A stretch of DNA of 64,000 bases from Streptomyces eurocidicus (lineage in GTDB: Bacteria; Actinomycetota; Actinomycetes; Streptomycetales; Streptomycetaceae). Location: the NCBI RefSeq assembly GCF_002891295.1, contig NZ_LGUI01000010.1, positions 62,001 through 126,000 on the forward strand. Reading direction: 5' to 3'. The notes beneath the pieces were generated by a model, which saw only the letters and a list, made by a program, of their open reading frames with translations, was not told the DNA's origin and did not search any database. This document shows positions 7,469-16,235 of the stretch, piece after piece. A program made the position numbers and the translations under genes. Positions within the stretch are counted from its first letter, which is position 1; every line of letters starts with the position of its first letter.

Positions 7469-9040
7469 GTGGGACGTACGGCCGAATCCGACGGCGGTGG
7501 GGGTGCCGGGTGCGCCGGCGGGCTCCGGGAACGGCCGGGCCCGGGGCGGGACGTGGTCGTCATCGGCGGCGGCGTCGCCGGGACGAGCTGTGTGCTGCAC
7601 CTGGTGCGGGAATTGCTCGACGCGCCGGGCCGGGGCGGGGGCGGCGGCCGGCCGGGGCCGCCGCGCGGTGGCCGGATCCGGTCGGTCCTGCTGGTGGATC
7701 CCAATCCGCCGGGCTGGGGCCTGGCGTTCGGGGACCGCGACCCGCTGCTGCTGTGCAACACCGCCGCCGAGATCAACTCCTTACTGGCCGACGAGCCGGG
7801 TGACTTCGTCGGCCATCTGCGCGAGCAGGGCCTGGAGGTGGGGCCGCTGGACTGTGTGCCCCGGGCGCGAATGGCCGCGTACTGCCACGACCGCTTCGAC
7901 CGGTCCCGCGCGCGGGCGCGGGAGCTGGGCGTCGAGGTGCGGCACGTCCGGGGGGCGGCCGAGTCGGTGACCGCCGGGCCCGCCGGGCACCGGGTGCGGC
8001 TGGCCGACGGACGGGAGCTGCGGGCCGACGAGGTCGTGGTCGCGACCGGCGTCCACCGGCCGCGGGTCCCGGACGGCTTCGCCGCGTTCCAGGACCACCC
8101 CCGTTACCTGGACAGCCCCTATCCCGCCGCACGGATCCGCGAGCGGCTGCCCGCCGGATCGAACGTGCTGGTGCTCGGCAGCCACCAGTCGGCGATCGAC
8201 GCGGCCCTGCTGCTGTGCCGCGACGGCCACCGGGCGACGCTGACGTCACCGTCCGGCCTGCTGCCGGCGGTCCGGGTGTCACTGGCCGCGCCCGTACGGG
8301 CGTTCCCGCCGCTGGAGCGGCTCGCCCGGCTCGACCCGGCCGACCCGCTCCTGGAGGAGCGGGTGCTGCGCTGCGCGGTGGAGTCGGTGCGGCTGCTGAG
8401 CCGGGTGCCGCTGCGCCGCCAGACGTCCCGGGCGGCCGACCCGCTCCAGCGGCTGCGGGAGGAGGCGGCGCTGGTGGAGGAGGGCGCCGTGTGGTGGCCG
8501 GGGATCATGGTCGCGCTGATGGATGCCCTCATCGCCCTCGCACCGTCGCTTCCCCCCGGCCGCATGGCGGCGCTCCAGGCCCGTTTCGCCCCGCTGACCG
8601 GCCGCTATGTCACGGCCATGACCTCCCGCAACGCCCGCCGGCTGCTGGCACACGCCGGATCGGGGGCGCTGCGGCTGGCCGGCTCGTACCCCGCCGCGGT
8701 GGCCTTCGAGGACGGCGCCTGGCGGGTGGAGCGCCCGGGGGCCGCGCCGGAGCGCTTCGACTACGCCGTGAACGCCACCGGCTTCCTCCTGCCGACGCTG
8801 TGCTGGAACCACGACGGCACGGCCCTGTACCTGGACGCGCCGCCCGGCGCGGGCTGGGCCGTCGACCGTCTGGAGGCGGACCTGCGGGTGCGGCGGGGGC
8901 CGGGGGCGGCACCGGAGCGGATCTGGGTGGTGGGCGTCGGCACGCACGTCCGCGTCCCGTTCGCGAACCTGCTGGGCAATGTGGTGCGGCAGGCCCACCA
9001 GGTGGCGCGGGAGCTGGCGGGGGCGGAGATCCCGGTGTAG
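7469..9040 (+). CDS. FAD/NAD(P)-binding oxidoreductase (NAD_binding_9-like)
   Basis: This is a two-dinucleotide-binding-domain flavoprotein of about 523 residues. An N-terminal FAD Rossmann motif (VVVIGGGVAG) is followed by VDPNPPGWGLAFG and a second nucleotide site (VLVLGSHQSAIDAALLL) near the middle, with ATG-like motif EVVVATGVHRPR between them. Proteins of this kind are usually annotated FAD/NAD(P)-binding or lysine/ornithine-monooxygenase-like; the substrate is unknown. GTG at 7469 is preferred because AAAAGGGGG lies 5 nt before it; ATG at 7451 is an alternative and the longer frame from 7367 has no ribosome site. A TTA codon at 7781-7783 makes translation potentially dependent on bldA tRNA. 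The gene diverges from the DHA2 exporter. Confidence 0.8.
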   Translation: MGRTAESDGGGGAGCAGGLRERPGPGRDVVVIGGGVAGTSCVLHLVRELLDAPGRGGGGGRPGPPRGGRIRSVLLVDPNPPGWGLAFGDRDPLLLCNTAAEINSLLADEPGDFVGHLREQGLEVGPLDCVPRARMAAYCHDRFDRSRARARELGVEVRHVRGAAESVTAGPAGHRVRLADGRELRADEVVVATGVHRPRVPDGFAAFQDHPRYLDSPYPAARIRERLPAGSNVLVLGSHQSAIDAALLLCRDGHRATLTSPSGLLPAVRVSLAAPVRAFPPLERLARLDPADPLLEERVLRCAVESVRLLSRVPLRRQTSRAADPLQRLREEAALVEEGAVWWPGIMVALMDALIALAPSLPPGRMAALQARFAPLTGRYVTAMTSRNARRLLAHAGSGALRLAGSYPAAVAFEDGAWRVERPGAAPERFDYAVNATGFLLPTLCWNHDGTALYLDAPPGAGWAVDRLEADLRVRRGPGAAPERIWVVGVGTHVRVPFANLLGNVVRQAHQVARELAGAEIPV

Positions 9041-9067
9041 GCCGGCTCGGCGAAGTCCAGTGCGGTC

Positions 9068-9112
9068 CGGCAGCGCCCCGAAGGGGCGCGGGGAACTGCG
9101 CGGCCGGCCACA
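9068..9112. repeat. Streptomyces-type dispersed hairpin repeat (terminator-like)
   Basis: GCGCCCC-GAA-GGGGCGC (9073-9089) followed by GGGGAACTGCGCGGCC is the widely dispersed intergenic hairpin found after many streptomycete genes. It sits 30 bp downstream of the FAD oxidoreductase and probably acts as a terminator. Confidence 0.7.
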
Positions 9113-9196
9113 ACGCACCCGCGGATGACTCGCCGGAGTTCCAGCGGAGCGCTCGGGCGGGGGCGCCGGGATCCGCGCCCCCGCGCGCCGGGGGCG

Positions 9197-9844
9197 TCAC
9201 TCCAGCAGTCCCCGGCGCATCGCCTCCGCGACGGCGGCGGCCCGGTCGGAGACGCCGAGCTTCTCGTACAGCCGCTGGGTGTGCGTCTTGACGGTGCTGG
9301 CGCCCAGATACAGCTCGGAGGCCAGCTGGGGGATGCTCTTCCCCTCGGAGAAGCCGCGCAGGACCTGCCGCTCGCGTTCGGAGAGGACGGCCGGGTCGCG
9401 GTCGGCGCGCATCCGGATCTCGTCCACCAGCCCGCCGGCGAGGTCCTCGGAGACCACCTGCTTGCCGGCCGCGACCTTCAGCACCGCGTCGACGATCTCG
9501 GACCGTTTGGCGTCCTTGGCCAGGTACCCCGCGGCGCCCTCCTGCACCGCGCGGTAGACCACGGCGGCGTCGGTGGTGGCCGACAGCAGCAGGGCCCGGG
9601 TCGGCAGGTGGTCCCGGGCGAGCGCGTGGACGACGGCGATGCCGTCCATCGTCGGGATGCGGTAGTCGATCAGGGCGACCTGGGGTGTGAGCTCGCGGAT
9701 CAGCTCCAGGGCCTCGGCCCCGTCCCCGACCTCGGCGAGCACGTCGATCCGCCCGCTGAGCTGGAGCCCGCGGGCGATGCCCTCGCGGTAGACCGGGTGG
9801 TCGTCCGCCACCACGACCGTCACCCGCGCACCGGAATCCGTCAC
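9197..9844 (-). CDS. NarL/FixJ-family response regulator
   Basis: This is a 215-residue two-component response regulator. The receiver domain is at the N-terminus, with the acidic pair at residues 14-15 (ADDHP), the phospho-acceptor Asp60 in VALIDYRIP and the conserved Lys in YLAKDAKR. A LuxR-type helix-turn-helix (LSERERQVLRGFSEGKS to STVKTHTQRLYEKLGV) is C-terminal. The start is GTG at 9844, with GGGAGGA 8 nt upstream; the longer frame to 10000 has no ribosome site. It diverges from a universal stress protein gene. Its likely partner is the NarL-type sensor kinase at 13242-14477, separated by two genes. Confidence 0.92.
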   Translation of the reverse strand: MTDSGARVTVVVADDHPVYREGIARGLQLSGRIDVLAEVGDGAEALELIRELTPQVALIDYRIPTMDGIAVVHALARDHLPTRALLLSATTDAAVVYRAVQEGAAGYLAKDAKRSEIVDAVLKVAAGKQVVSEDLAGGLVDEIRMRADRDPAVLSERERQVLRGFSEGKSIPQLASELYLGASTVKTHTQRLYEKLGVSDRAAAVAEAMRRGLLE

Positions 9845-10077
9845 AGGAATCGTCCTCCCGTCGCTGGTCCTGGCATCCACGATAGGCCGGACGGGGCACG
9901 CCGACCGCCCGGGCGGCCTCCGGTGACCTCCCCCGATCGGAGGAGGCGGTGTCGCCCGGCGGGTCGGCCGAAGGCGGGATCCCGGGCCGGGCACCGGCAC
10001 CTACCCTGGAGGATGAAAAGCGACAAAAGGGCTTAAAAAGAAGGTCGCGGAGCACACTCCCGGAGAAGGTGAAGGTC

Positions 10078-10536
10078 ATGTCGGAGGTCGTACAGCGCGT
10101 GGTGGTCGGTGTGGACGGTTCGGAGGCGAGCGTCTGTGCCCTGCGGCAGGCCGCCCAGGAGGCCGAGCGGCACGACGCGGCCCTGTGCCCGGTGATCGCC
10201 TGGGTGCCGCCGGGCGGCGAGGCGGCCGACGCCATGTACCCGGCGCCGGCGGACGTCCGCGCGCACTGGGAGCGGACCGCCCGCGAGCGCCTGCAGACCG
10301 CGTGCAAGCGGGCCCTCGGCGAGAACACCCGCAGGCTGGTGGTCCGCCCGAGGGTGATCCGGGCACAGCCCGGCCCGGCGCTGGTGGCCTGCGCGCCCCG
10401 TACGACGGACATGCTGGTGATGGGCGCGGGGCGGCACGGTTCGGTGCACCGGCTGCTCTTCGGCTCGGTGAGCCGGCACTGCCTGCGGCACGCGCGGTGC
10501 CCGGTGCTGGTGGTCCACCCGGACGAGGAGGCGTAG
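10078..10536 (+). CDS. Universal stress protein (UspA family), single domain
   Basis: This is a 152-residue cytoplasmic nucleotide-binding stress protein. It has the N-terminal VVVGVDGSEAS strand-loop and the C-terminal ATP-binding signature G-x2-G-x9-GS seen as GAGRHGSVHRLLFGSVS, so it is of the ATP-binding type. The start is ATG at 10078 because a long purine-rich ribosome site (GGAGAAGGTGAAGG) immediately precedes it; the frame continues upstream to 9949 without such a site. It diverges from the response regulator gene across 233 bases and resembles the second Usp at 14692. It is probably induced by the neighbouring two-component system under hypoxia or stationary-phase stress (inference). 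Confidence 0.92.
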   Translation: MSEVVQRVVVGVDGSEASVCALRQAAQEAERHDAALCPVIAWVPPGGEAADAMYPAPADVRAHWERTARERLQTACKRALGENTRRLVVRPRVIRAQPGPALVACAPRTTDMLVMGAGRHGSVHRLLFGSVSRHCLRHARCPVLVVHPDEEA

Positions 10537-10590
10537 CCCTCCCCCGGGCCCGCCCGGCCCCCATCGGGCGGCGGAGCCCCCGGGAGCGCC

Positions 10591-12732
10591 TCAGCGCAGG
10601 CGCGCCAGGTCCCTCGCGACCCCCGTCAGCCATGCCTCCGCGTCCGCGACCAGCAGCGCGTCCGCGTCCGTGACCCCCGGCGGCAGCCCCGCCACCTGCC
10701 GGAGCGGCGAGGATTCCGCCGCCGGGCACGGCACCTCGGCCGGCCGCGCCTCGCCCACCGGATCCGCCCCGGACCGCAGGGCCTCCGCGACGCGCACGGT
10801 CCCGTCCGCCACCCGCCCGGCCAGTACGGTCAGCTCCTCCGCCGCCGCCCCGGGCAGCGGCCCGGCCGCCTTCCCGTGCCACCCGGCCACCAGCAGTTCC
10901 CCGCCGTGCACCAGGTCGTAGCCCGCGGCGAGGGCGAAGCCCCACGGCGGCTCCGCCGCGGGATCCCGCCCGGCGCGTTCGATCCGGTACTGGATGTACG
11001 AAGCCTCCGCGAGCAGCATCGCGTGGCGGGCCGCCTCCAGCGGGGCGCGGGAGCCCCGGCCGGCGCCGATCAGCGCGATGACCTCGCGGCAGGCGGCGGC
11101 GCCGTCGGTGAGGAAGGCCGCCGTGTCCCGGCGCACCTCGCCGTGCCCGCCCTGGGGCCAGGCGAACAGGCCGGCGACGGCGCCGACGGCGCCGCCGATC
11201 AGGACGTCGACGAGACGTACCCCGGAGAGCGCCCAGTCGGGGGTGGTGAACTGGGTGAACGCCAGGACGACGGTGAGCGTGAAGACCGCCTGCGTCGCCG
11301 CGGGCCCGGACGGCGGGCCCACCGTGAAGCCGACGAGGAGCACGACGGGCAGGAGCACCGCGTAGACGAGCGGGACGTCCCCGACCACCCGGAGCAGGGC
11401 GGCGGCGACCACCGCGCCGGCGACCGTGCCGGCGAAGGCCGGTCGCAGGGCGGCGCGGGTGTCGGCGGCCGAGGTCCGCATCATGCTGAGGGTCGCCAGC
11501 AGCACCCAGAAGCCGTGCGAGAGGCCGAGGACGCCGACGAGCAGCCGGGCGGCGGCCAGGGCGACGGCGATCCGCAGGGCGTTCTGGAGGTGCACCGAGT
11601 GCGGGGTGAGGTGCAGGCGCAGCCGGCACCACCAGCGGACGGGCGCGGGCGTGGTGGCGTACGCGAGGAAGCCCGCGCCGTCGTCGGCGGGGCGGTCGCC
11701 GAGGGCGATCCGGGCGGCCTTCCCGGTCAGCATGGCGGCGACGGCCGCCGCGCGGGCGACCGCGTCCTGCCGCAGCCGGGCGGCCGGGGTTCCGGCCACG
11801 GTGCCGGCGCGGGCCGCGTCGAACGCCACGAGGGCACCGGGCAGGTCGTCCGGTGGTTCCCGGCGGCCGGTGCGCAGGCCACCGGCGGCGGCCCTCAGGA
11901 CGTCCTCGGTGTGCCGCAGCAGGGACACGGTGGCGGGGGCCGCCGGGTGGGGCGCGGTGGCGTCGGTGAACAGCCGGTCGAGCTGGTCGCCGGCCTGCCG
12001 TACGAGTACGCGCACGTGGTTGAGGGCGTGGTCGCGGACGGAGGGCGAGGCGGGGCGCTCCCCGGTGGGGACCCGGGAGAGCCGGACGGCCTCCAGGGCG
12101 CGCTCGGCCGGTTCCCGGGTGGTGTCGGGCCCGTCCGCCCCGGTCGCGAGGCGGTCGGCGGCGGCCCGGGCCCGGTCGGCGACGGCCGCCGCCGCGTCCG
12201 CGAGGCGGATCCGGTACGGGACCGGGTCGGGGTCGGGCCACAGGAGGCGTTCGGCGAGGGCGGTGAGCAGGATGCCGAGGGTGAGGCCGGCGAGCCGGGA
12301 ACCCAGGGTGTCCGGCGCGTAGGGCGGGAAGCAGGGCAGCACGTAGAAGAGCTGGAAGGCGGTGGCCAGGCCGGTCACCCGGGGGCCGCCGACCCCGCAG
12401 TAGGAGATGACGAAGCCCACCACGAACATGCCGCAGGCGGCGGCCCAGGAGCGGACGGCGAGCAGGGTGCCGGCGGTGACGAGCACCCAGCCGACCGGCA
12501 CGGCGGCCAGCAGGGTGCGGGTCCGCTCCCGGGCGGCGCCGGGCACCTCGCAGAACATGGCCAGGGGCAGGGAGCCGAAGAACGAGTAGAGGGCCATGAC
12601 GTCGTCGCCGGTGACGTAGCGGCAGACATAGAAGCCGGGACACCCCCCGAAGACCACCCACAGGGCGCGCCGCGCCGCCCGCCGCGTGTCCGCGCGCCCG
12701 AGGAACCGGCGGACGCGCGCGGTCACGGCCAT
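10591..12732 (-). CDS. FUSC-family (fusaric acid resistance-like) membrane protein
   Basis: This is a large inner-membrane protein of about 713 residues with two blocks of hydrophobic helices (about residues 20-150 and 360-500) separated by and followed by long cytoplasmic helical regions. This is the duplicated layout of the FUSC/aromatic-acid exporter group (FusC, YccS, AaeB). Segments such as HSVHLQNALRIAVALAAARLL and SHGFWVLLATLSMMRTSAADT match the second FUSC block. These proteins are thought to export aromatic acids or toxins. The start at 12732 is chosen to begin just before the first hydrophobic block; a GTG at 12783 is in frame, and neither has a clear ribosome site. It lies between the two halves of a two-component system. 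Confidence 0.8.
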   Translation of the reverse strand: MAVTARVRRFLGRADTRRAARRALWVVFGGCPGFYVCRYVTGDDVMALYSFFGSLPLAMFCEVPGAARERTRTLLAAVPVGWVLVTAGTLLAVRSWAAACGMFVVGFVISYCGVGGPRVTGLATAFQLFYVLPCFPPYAPDTLGSRLAGLTLGILLTALAERLLWPDPDPVPYRIRLADAAAAVADRARAAADRLATGADGPDTTREPAERALEAVRLSRVPTGERPASPSVRDHALNHVRVLVRQAGDQLDRLFTDATAPHPAAPATVSLLRHTEDVLRAAAGGLRTGRREPPDDLPGALVAFDAARAGTVAGTPAARLRQDAVARAAAVAAMLTGKAARIALGDRPADDGAGFLAYATTPAPVRWWCRLRLHLTPHSVHLQNALRIAVALAAARLLVGVLGLSHGFWVLLATLSMMRTSAADTRAALRPAFAGTVAGAVVAAALLRVVGDVPLVYAVLLPVVLLVGFTVGPPSGPAATQAVFTLTVVLAFTQFTTPDWALSGVRLVDVLIGGAVGAVAGLFAWPQGGHGEVRRDTAAFLTDGAAACREVIALIGAGRGSRAPLEAARHAMLLAEASYIQYRIERAGRDPAAEPPWGFALAAGYDLVHGGELLVAGWHGKAAGPLPGAAAEELTVLAGRVADGTVRVAEALRSGADPVGEARPAEVPCPAAESSPLRQVAGLPPGVTDADALLVADAEAWLTGVARDLARLR

Positions 12733-12898
12733 GGGCGGCGGCCGGGGCGGGGAACGGGTGGGCGGATCATGGTGATTCCTCACGTTAGGTGAACGGCGCC
12801 GGGCCGCAACCCGGGACCCGCCCGGCGGCCGGTGCGACGAGGGCGGCCGTACCGCCCCCACCGGCGGACAGCGCGATCGGTTCCGGGTGCCCGCCCAC

Positions 12899-13125
12899 GG
12901 CCCCACCCGCCCGGCCCACCGGACACCGGCGTCGCCTCGCCACGCTCCGGGCGGGCAGAAGGCCCGGGTGCCCGCGCACCGCCCTTTCCGACCCGCCCGC
13001 CGGACACCGACTCACCCCGCCGCGCTCCGAGGCGGACGAAGGGTCCGGGGCCCGCTCACGCCCCTTTCCGCCCGGCCCGCCGGAAACCGGCCGCCACCCG
13101 CTGCGGTCCGAGGGCCCGCGGAGCG
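12899..13125. repeat. About 80-bp imperfect tandem repeat, three units
   Basis: Three consecutive imperfect units with a period of 80-81 bp lie in the 509-base gap (12733-13241) between the FUSC gene and the sensor-kinase gene. Anchor words recur in register: CCGGACACCG at 12919 and 13000, CCGGAAACCG at 13080, a CGCTCCG-like word and CCCTTTCCG. No protein gene is supported here; open frames reflect high GC only. The rest of the gap shows nothing recognisable. Confidence 0.65.
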
Positions 13126-13241
13126 CGCCCGGGGGCGTCCGGGAGAGGGCCGGGGACGGGCAGACCGCCGTGTCCTGCGGTCCGTGCAGGACCCGGCCCG
13201 GCGGGCCGCGTGGAGCGGCCGGGCGGAGGCCGGGGCAATGG

Positions 13242-14477
13242 TCAGGGCGCCGACGTGGGAGTCGCGCCCGGTTCGGCGGCGGACGGCAGCCGGACCTCGG
13301 TCGTCGTGCCGCCGGGGCCGCTGTCGACGGTGAACCGGCCGCCCGCGCTCTCCACCCGCACATAGTGGCTGGCCAGCCCGATGTGGCCTTCCTTGAGACG
13401 CCGCTGGACGACGGCGGGGTCGAAGCCCGTGCCGTCGTCCCGGACGGTCAGGACGGTCTCGTCCGCGTCGACGGCGAGCCGGATCCACACATGGGAGGCG
13501 TGGGCGTGCTTGACGACGTTGCTCAGCAGTTCCCGGGCCGCCGAGTAGAGCAGGGCCTCGTGGCCGACGCGGCCGGGCAGCCGCAGGTCGTAGTGGACGG
13601 CGAAGCCGCCGCGCCGGGCGAACCGCTCCCCCGCCGCCTCCAGCGCGGCGGCCAGGCCCGCCGCGGCCAGGATCTGCGGATGCAGATCGAAAATGATCTC
13701 CCGCATCTCGGTGACGGTCCTGCGCACCTCGGTCTGCGCGCGGCGCAGCGCGGCCGCCCCGCCGGGCGCCGCGGACCCCGGCACCGCCTCCTCGACCTCC
13801 TCCAGGTCGTGGAGGGCCGCGAGCAGCGTCTGGACGGCGCCGTCGTGCAGCGCGTCCGCCAGGTCCGCGCGCTCGCGGGTCTCGGCCGCGAGCGCGTCGT
13901 CGAGCAGCAGCTCACGGGTGTCCAGCAGGTCCGAGACGGTACGCGTACGGCGTCCCAGCAGCATCGCGATCAGGGTGCACACGCCCATGATCCACAGCAC
14001 GTACACCTCGTCCACGATGACCGGCCAGCTCTGCTCCTCCCGGTCGGCCAGGAGGTGCGGCAGGGACATCGCCGCGTACGCCGCCATGCAGACCGCGCCG
14101 AGCGCGGCGGTGATCCTGGGCATCTGCCACAGGACGGTGGCCAGGGGCCAGATGAAATAGGCGTAGCGGACCGGGGAGTCCTGGCCGCCCGCCGTGACCG
14201 CGAGGCCGGTGATGATCAGGAGGTCGACGACGAGGGCCGCCACCGCGCTGCCCACACCGGTGACCGGCCGCCGGTACACCCACACCAGCCGGGCGAGCGA
14301 CCAGACCAGATAGACGCCGAGCAGCCCGTCGAACCACGCGCGGTGGAAGTAGTCCGCCGACGGGTGCTGTCCCGCCATGAACAGCGGGACGAAGAACGGC
14401 AGCCGGCTCCAGGCGACATAGCGCGAGGACTGCGCGATCATCTCGCCGAGCTGCTGCTCACGCCACCGGGTGGTCAT
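13242..14477 (-). CDS. Membrane sensor histidine kinase (NarL-type, HisKA_3)
   Basis: This is a two-component sensor kinase of 411 residues. The N-terminal 175 residues form about five membrane helices with little extracytoplasmic sequence. A HisKA_3 dimerisation region follows, with phospho-His211 in ADALHDGAVQ. The C-terminal HATPase_c domain shows an N box (ELLSNVVKHA), a G1 box (RDDGTGF) and a final GPGGTTTEVRLP. The start is ATG at 14477; the long frame upstream contains no ribosome site. No GAF or PAS sensor is present. It most likely phosphorylates the regulator at 9197-9844. It diverges from the second universal stress protein gene. Confidence 0.9.
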   Translation of the reverse strand: MTTRWREQQLGEMIAQSSRYVAWSRLPFFVPLFMAGQHPSADYFHRAWFDGLLGVYLVWSLARLVWVYRRPVTGVGSAVAALVVDLLIITGLAVTAGGQDSPVRYAYFIWPLATVLWQMPRITAALGAVCMAAYAAMSLPHLLADREEQSWPVIVDEVYVLWIMGVCTLIAMLLGRRTRTVSDLLDTRELLLDDALAAETRERADLADALHDGAVQTLLAALHDLEEVEEAVPGSAAPGGAAALRRAQTEVRRTVTEMREIIFDLHPQILAAAGLAAALEAAGERFARRGGFAVHYDLRLPGRVGHEALLYSAARELLSNVVKHAHASHVWIRLAVDADETVLTVRDDGTGFDPAVVQRRLKEGHIGLASHYVRVESAGGRFTVDSGPGGTTTEVRLPSAAEPGATPTSAP

Positions 14478-14691
14478 CGGTTCCGACGTTAACCCGGGGC
14501 GCTCCGCGGCGCCCCGCCGGTGACCGATCGGTGGAGGGCCTTTCCCCCGCCCGGTGGACCGGCCGGTGGACGCCCCGGAAAAGGGCCGCCGCCTAGCGTG
14601 GAGAACGGTGCCGCCCGGTATACGGCGGGACCACCGGTGAGAAATCGCGAAGGAACGCAAGAGGAAAAGCGAAAAGGAAAGGGGAAAGGAA

Positions 14692-15219
14692 ATGAGGAGC
14701 ACGGTACGACGTGTAGTGGTCGGGGTCGACGGATCGGACGGCAGCCTGGACGCCCTGCGGAAGGCCGCCGGGGAGGCCCGCCGCCACGGCGCCCGGCTGC
14801 GCCCGGTCCTCGTCCACTCCTCCCCCGAGGGCGACTACGTCGACATGATGTGGCCGCCGGACCCCGAGACGGCCCGGGAGCTGGCCGACCGGGCCCGCGC
14901 GACCCTGACGGCCGCCTGCGAGCGGGCCCTGGGCGGCCTCCCGGGCGACCTGCGCTGCGAGCCGGTCGTGGCCCGCGGCCAGGCGGGCCCGCTGCTGGTG
15001 GCGGCCGCGTGCCGGGAGGGCGACCTGCTCGTGGTGGGCGGCGGTTCGCACAGTGCGGTGCACCGCCTCCTGATGGGCTCGGTGAGCCGTTACTGCCTGC
15101 GGCACGCCCCGTGCCCGGTGCTGGTCGTACCGCCCGGGCCGGCCGCGCGCCGCCACCGGCACGACCGGCACCGGGCCCGTCCGGAGCTGTGCCTCAGCAG
15201 TTCAGCGGGTAGGGGATGA
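14692..15219 (+). CDS. Universal stress protein (UspA family), single domain
   Basis: This is a 175-residue UspA-type protein closely similar in layout to the one at 10078: VVVGVDGSDGS at the N-terminus and an ATP-binding end GGGSHSAVHRLLMGSVS. Its last 25 residues (HRHDRHRARPEL and beyond) are an arginine/histidine-rich extension outside the domain. The upstream leader is strongly purine-rich (AAAGGGGAAAGGA just before the ATG). Its 3' end overlaps the 3' end of the convergent deacetylase gene by 26 bp. It shares a 214-base divergent region with the sensor kinase gene, which suggests that the kinase system controls it. Confidence 0.9.
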   Translation: MRSTVRRVVVGVDGSDGSLDALRKAAGEARRHGARLRPVLVHSSPEGDYVDMMWPPDPETARELADRARATLTAACERALGGLPGDLRCEPVVARGQAGPLLVAAACREGDLLVVGGGSHSAVHRLLMGSVSRYCLRHAPCPVLVVPPGPAARRHRHDRHRARPELCLSSSAGRG

Positions 15220-15925
15220 CATGGGTGGTGGGGCCGGTGTTGCGGCACAGCCGGTAGCCCTGGTCCCTGAGGTCGTCGACGATGCCGGGCAGGGCCTCGG
15301 GGAAGTGGCTGAAGAGATGCCCCAGGATGACGCCGCTCCGCTTGTCCGCGGCCGGGGCGTCGCGCACGGTCGCGCGGAGCGCCGCCGTGCCGGGGAAGGT
15401 CCCGTCGGGGCCCTCCCAGTCCCGGGTGTCGACCGTCCAGGTGCAGATGCGGTAGCCGAGCTCCTCGGCCAGGCGGGTCTCCCGGTCGCCGAAGTCGCCG
15501 TAGGGCGGGCGCAGCAGGGTGCTGTCCACGCCGCCGCGGATCTCGGCGCGGGCCTCCCGCTCCGAGAGCTGCCGCAGGTGCGGGTGGGAGTAGGTGTGGT
15601 TGCCGACCCAGTGGCCCTGGGTGTGGAGGGCGGCGGCGACCTTCGGATAGCGGGAGGCGTAGGAGTTGACGAGGAAGAACGCGGCGCGGATGCCCCGGCG
15701 CTGGAGGGATCTCCCCACGGTGACGGCGCGGTCGTCGTCGCCGTAGGACCAGTCGTCCAGGGTCAGCAGCACCCGGCCTGAGGTGTTGCCGCAGCGTTGG
15801 TGGTCGTAGCCCGCGGGGGCGGCGGCCGTGGCCGTCGCCGGGACGGCCGTCGGGACGAGGGCCAGGACCAGGGCGGCCAGCGCCGAGGTGAGCGGGGACC
15901 GGGCGCGCTTGCGGGAACCGGGCAT
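15194..15925 (-). CDS. Secreted polysaccharide deacetylase (NodB, CE4)
   Basis: This is a 243-residue exported deacetylase that would remove N- or O-acetyl groups from a carbohydrate such as peptidoglycan or chitin. A signal peptide covers about residues 1-36 (LVLALVPTAVPATATAAA). The NodB domain shows motif 1 as TLDDWS (normally TFDD), motif 2 as NHTYSHP with the metal-binding His pair, and motif 3 as RPPYGD. A late GVILGHLFSHF resembles motif 5. The start is ATG at 15925 with AGGAGGAG 6 nt upstream. It is single-copy, convergent with the Usp gene, and not part of the exopolysaccharide operon further right, although it could act on similar polymers. Confidence 0.9.
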   Translation of the reverse strand: MPGSRKRARSPLTSALAALVLALVPTAVPATATAAAPAGYDHQRCGNTSGRVLLTLDDWSYGDDDRAVTVGRSLQRRGIRAAFFLVNSYASRYPKVAAALHTQGHWVGNHTYSHPHLRQLSEREARAEIRGGVDSTLLRPPYGDFGDRETRLAEELGYRICTWTVDTRDWEGPDGTFPGTAALRATVRDAPAADKRSGVILGHLFSHFPEALPGIVDDLRDQGYRLCRNTGPTTHVIPYPLNC

Positions 15926-16235
15926 ACGGGACTCCTCCTGTGGTCGCCGTCGGGCTCCGATCATCCTGGGGTCCGGGACGCGCCGCCAGCCGTACGGGCG
16001 GGTCGGGCGAGCCGCCCCGCGGATCCGGCCCGGGCCCGCGCGGTGGTCGCCGGCACCCCGTGGAACGGGCCCGGACCCGCCCCGCCGGAGCCGCCGGGAC
16101 GTGAGATGGGCCACGCCGGCACGGTGCCGCCGGACCGTCCGCGACCGGCGCCACCAGGGACATTGCGCCGGGGACAAGAGTGTGTTGACCCCGCCGCACT
16201 GGAGCCGGGAGCGGCGGGCGCCGAGGATCCGGGCC
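15926..16235. other. Divergent intergenic region
   Basis: These 310 bases lie between the deacetylase and the beta-propeller gene. They should carry both promoters. No convincing gene, repeat or operator was seen; apparent open frames are GC-driven. Confidence 0.4.

Noticed and set aside
5203..7776. An 857-codon minus-strand open frame across the XRE and exporter genes
   Set aside because: Pro/Arg-rich, no domains, overlaps two well-supported genes in other frames.
10876..12792. A 638-codon plus-strand frame opposite the FUSC gene
   Set aside because: Gly/Gln/Arg-rich shadow; the minus-strand FUSC helices explain the region.
12789..14492. A 567-codon plus-strand frame covering the repeat gap and the kinase gene
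   Set aside because: No motifs; the kinase on the other strand has intact H, N and G boxes, and the left part lies in tandem repeats.
14536..14587. DosR/DevR-like boxes in the kinase/Usp divergent region
   Set aside because: Only loose matches in GC-rich DNA; mentioned in a finding as a lead but not annotated as a site.
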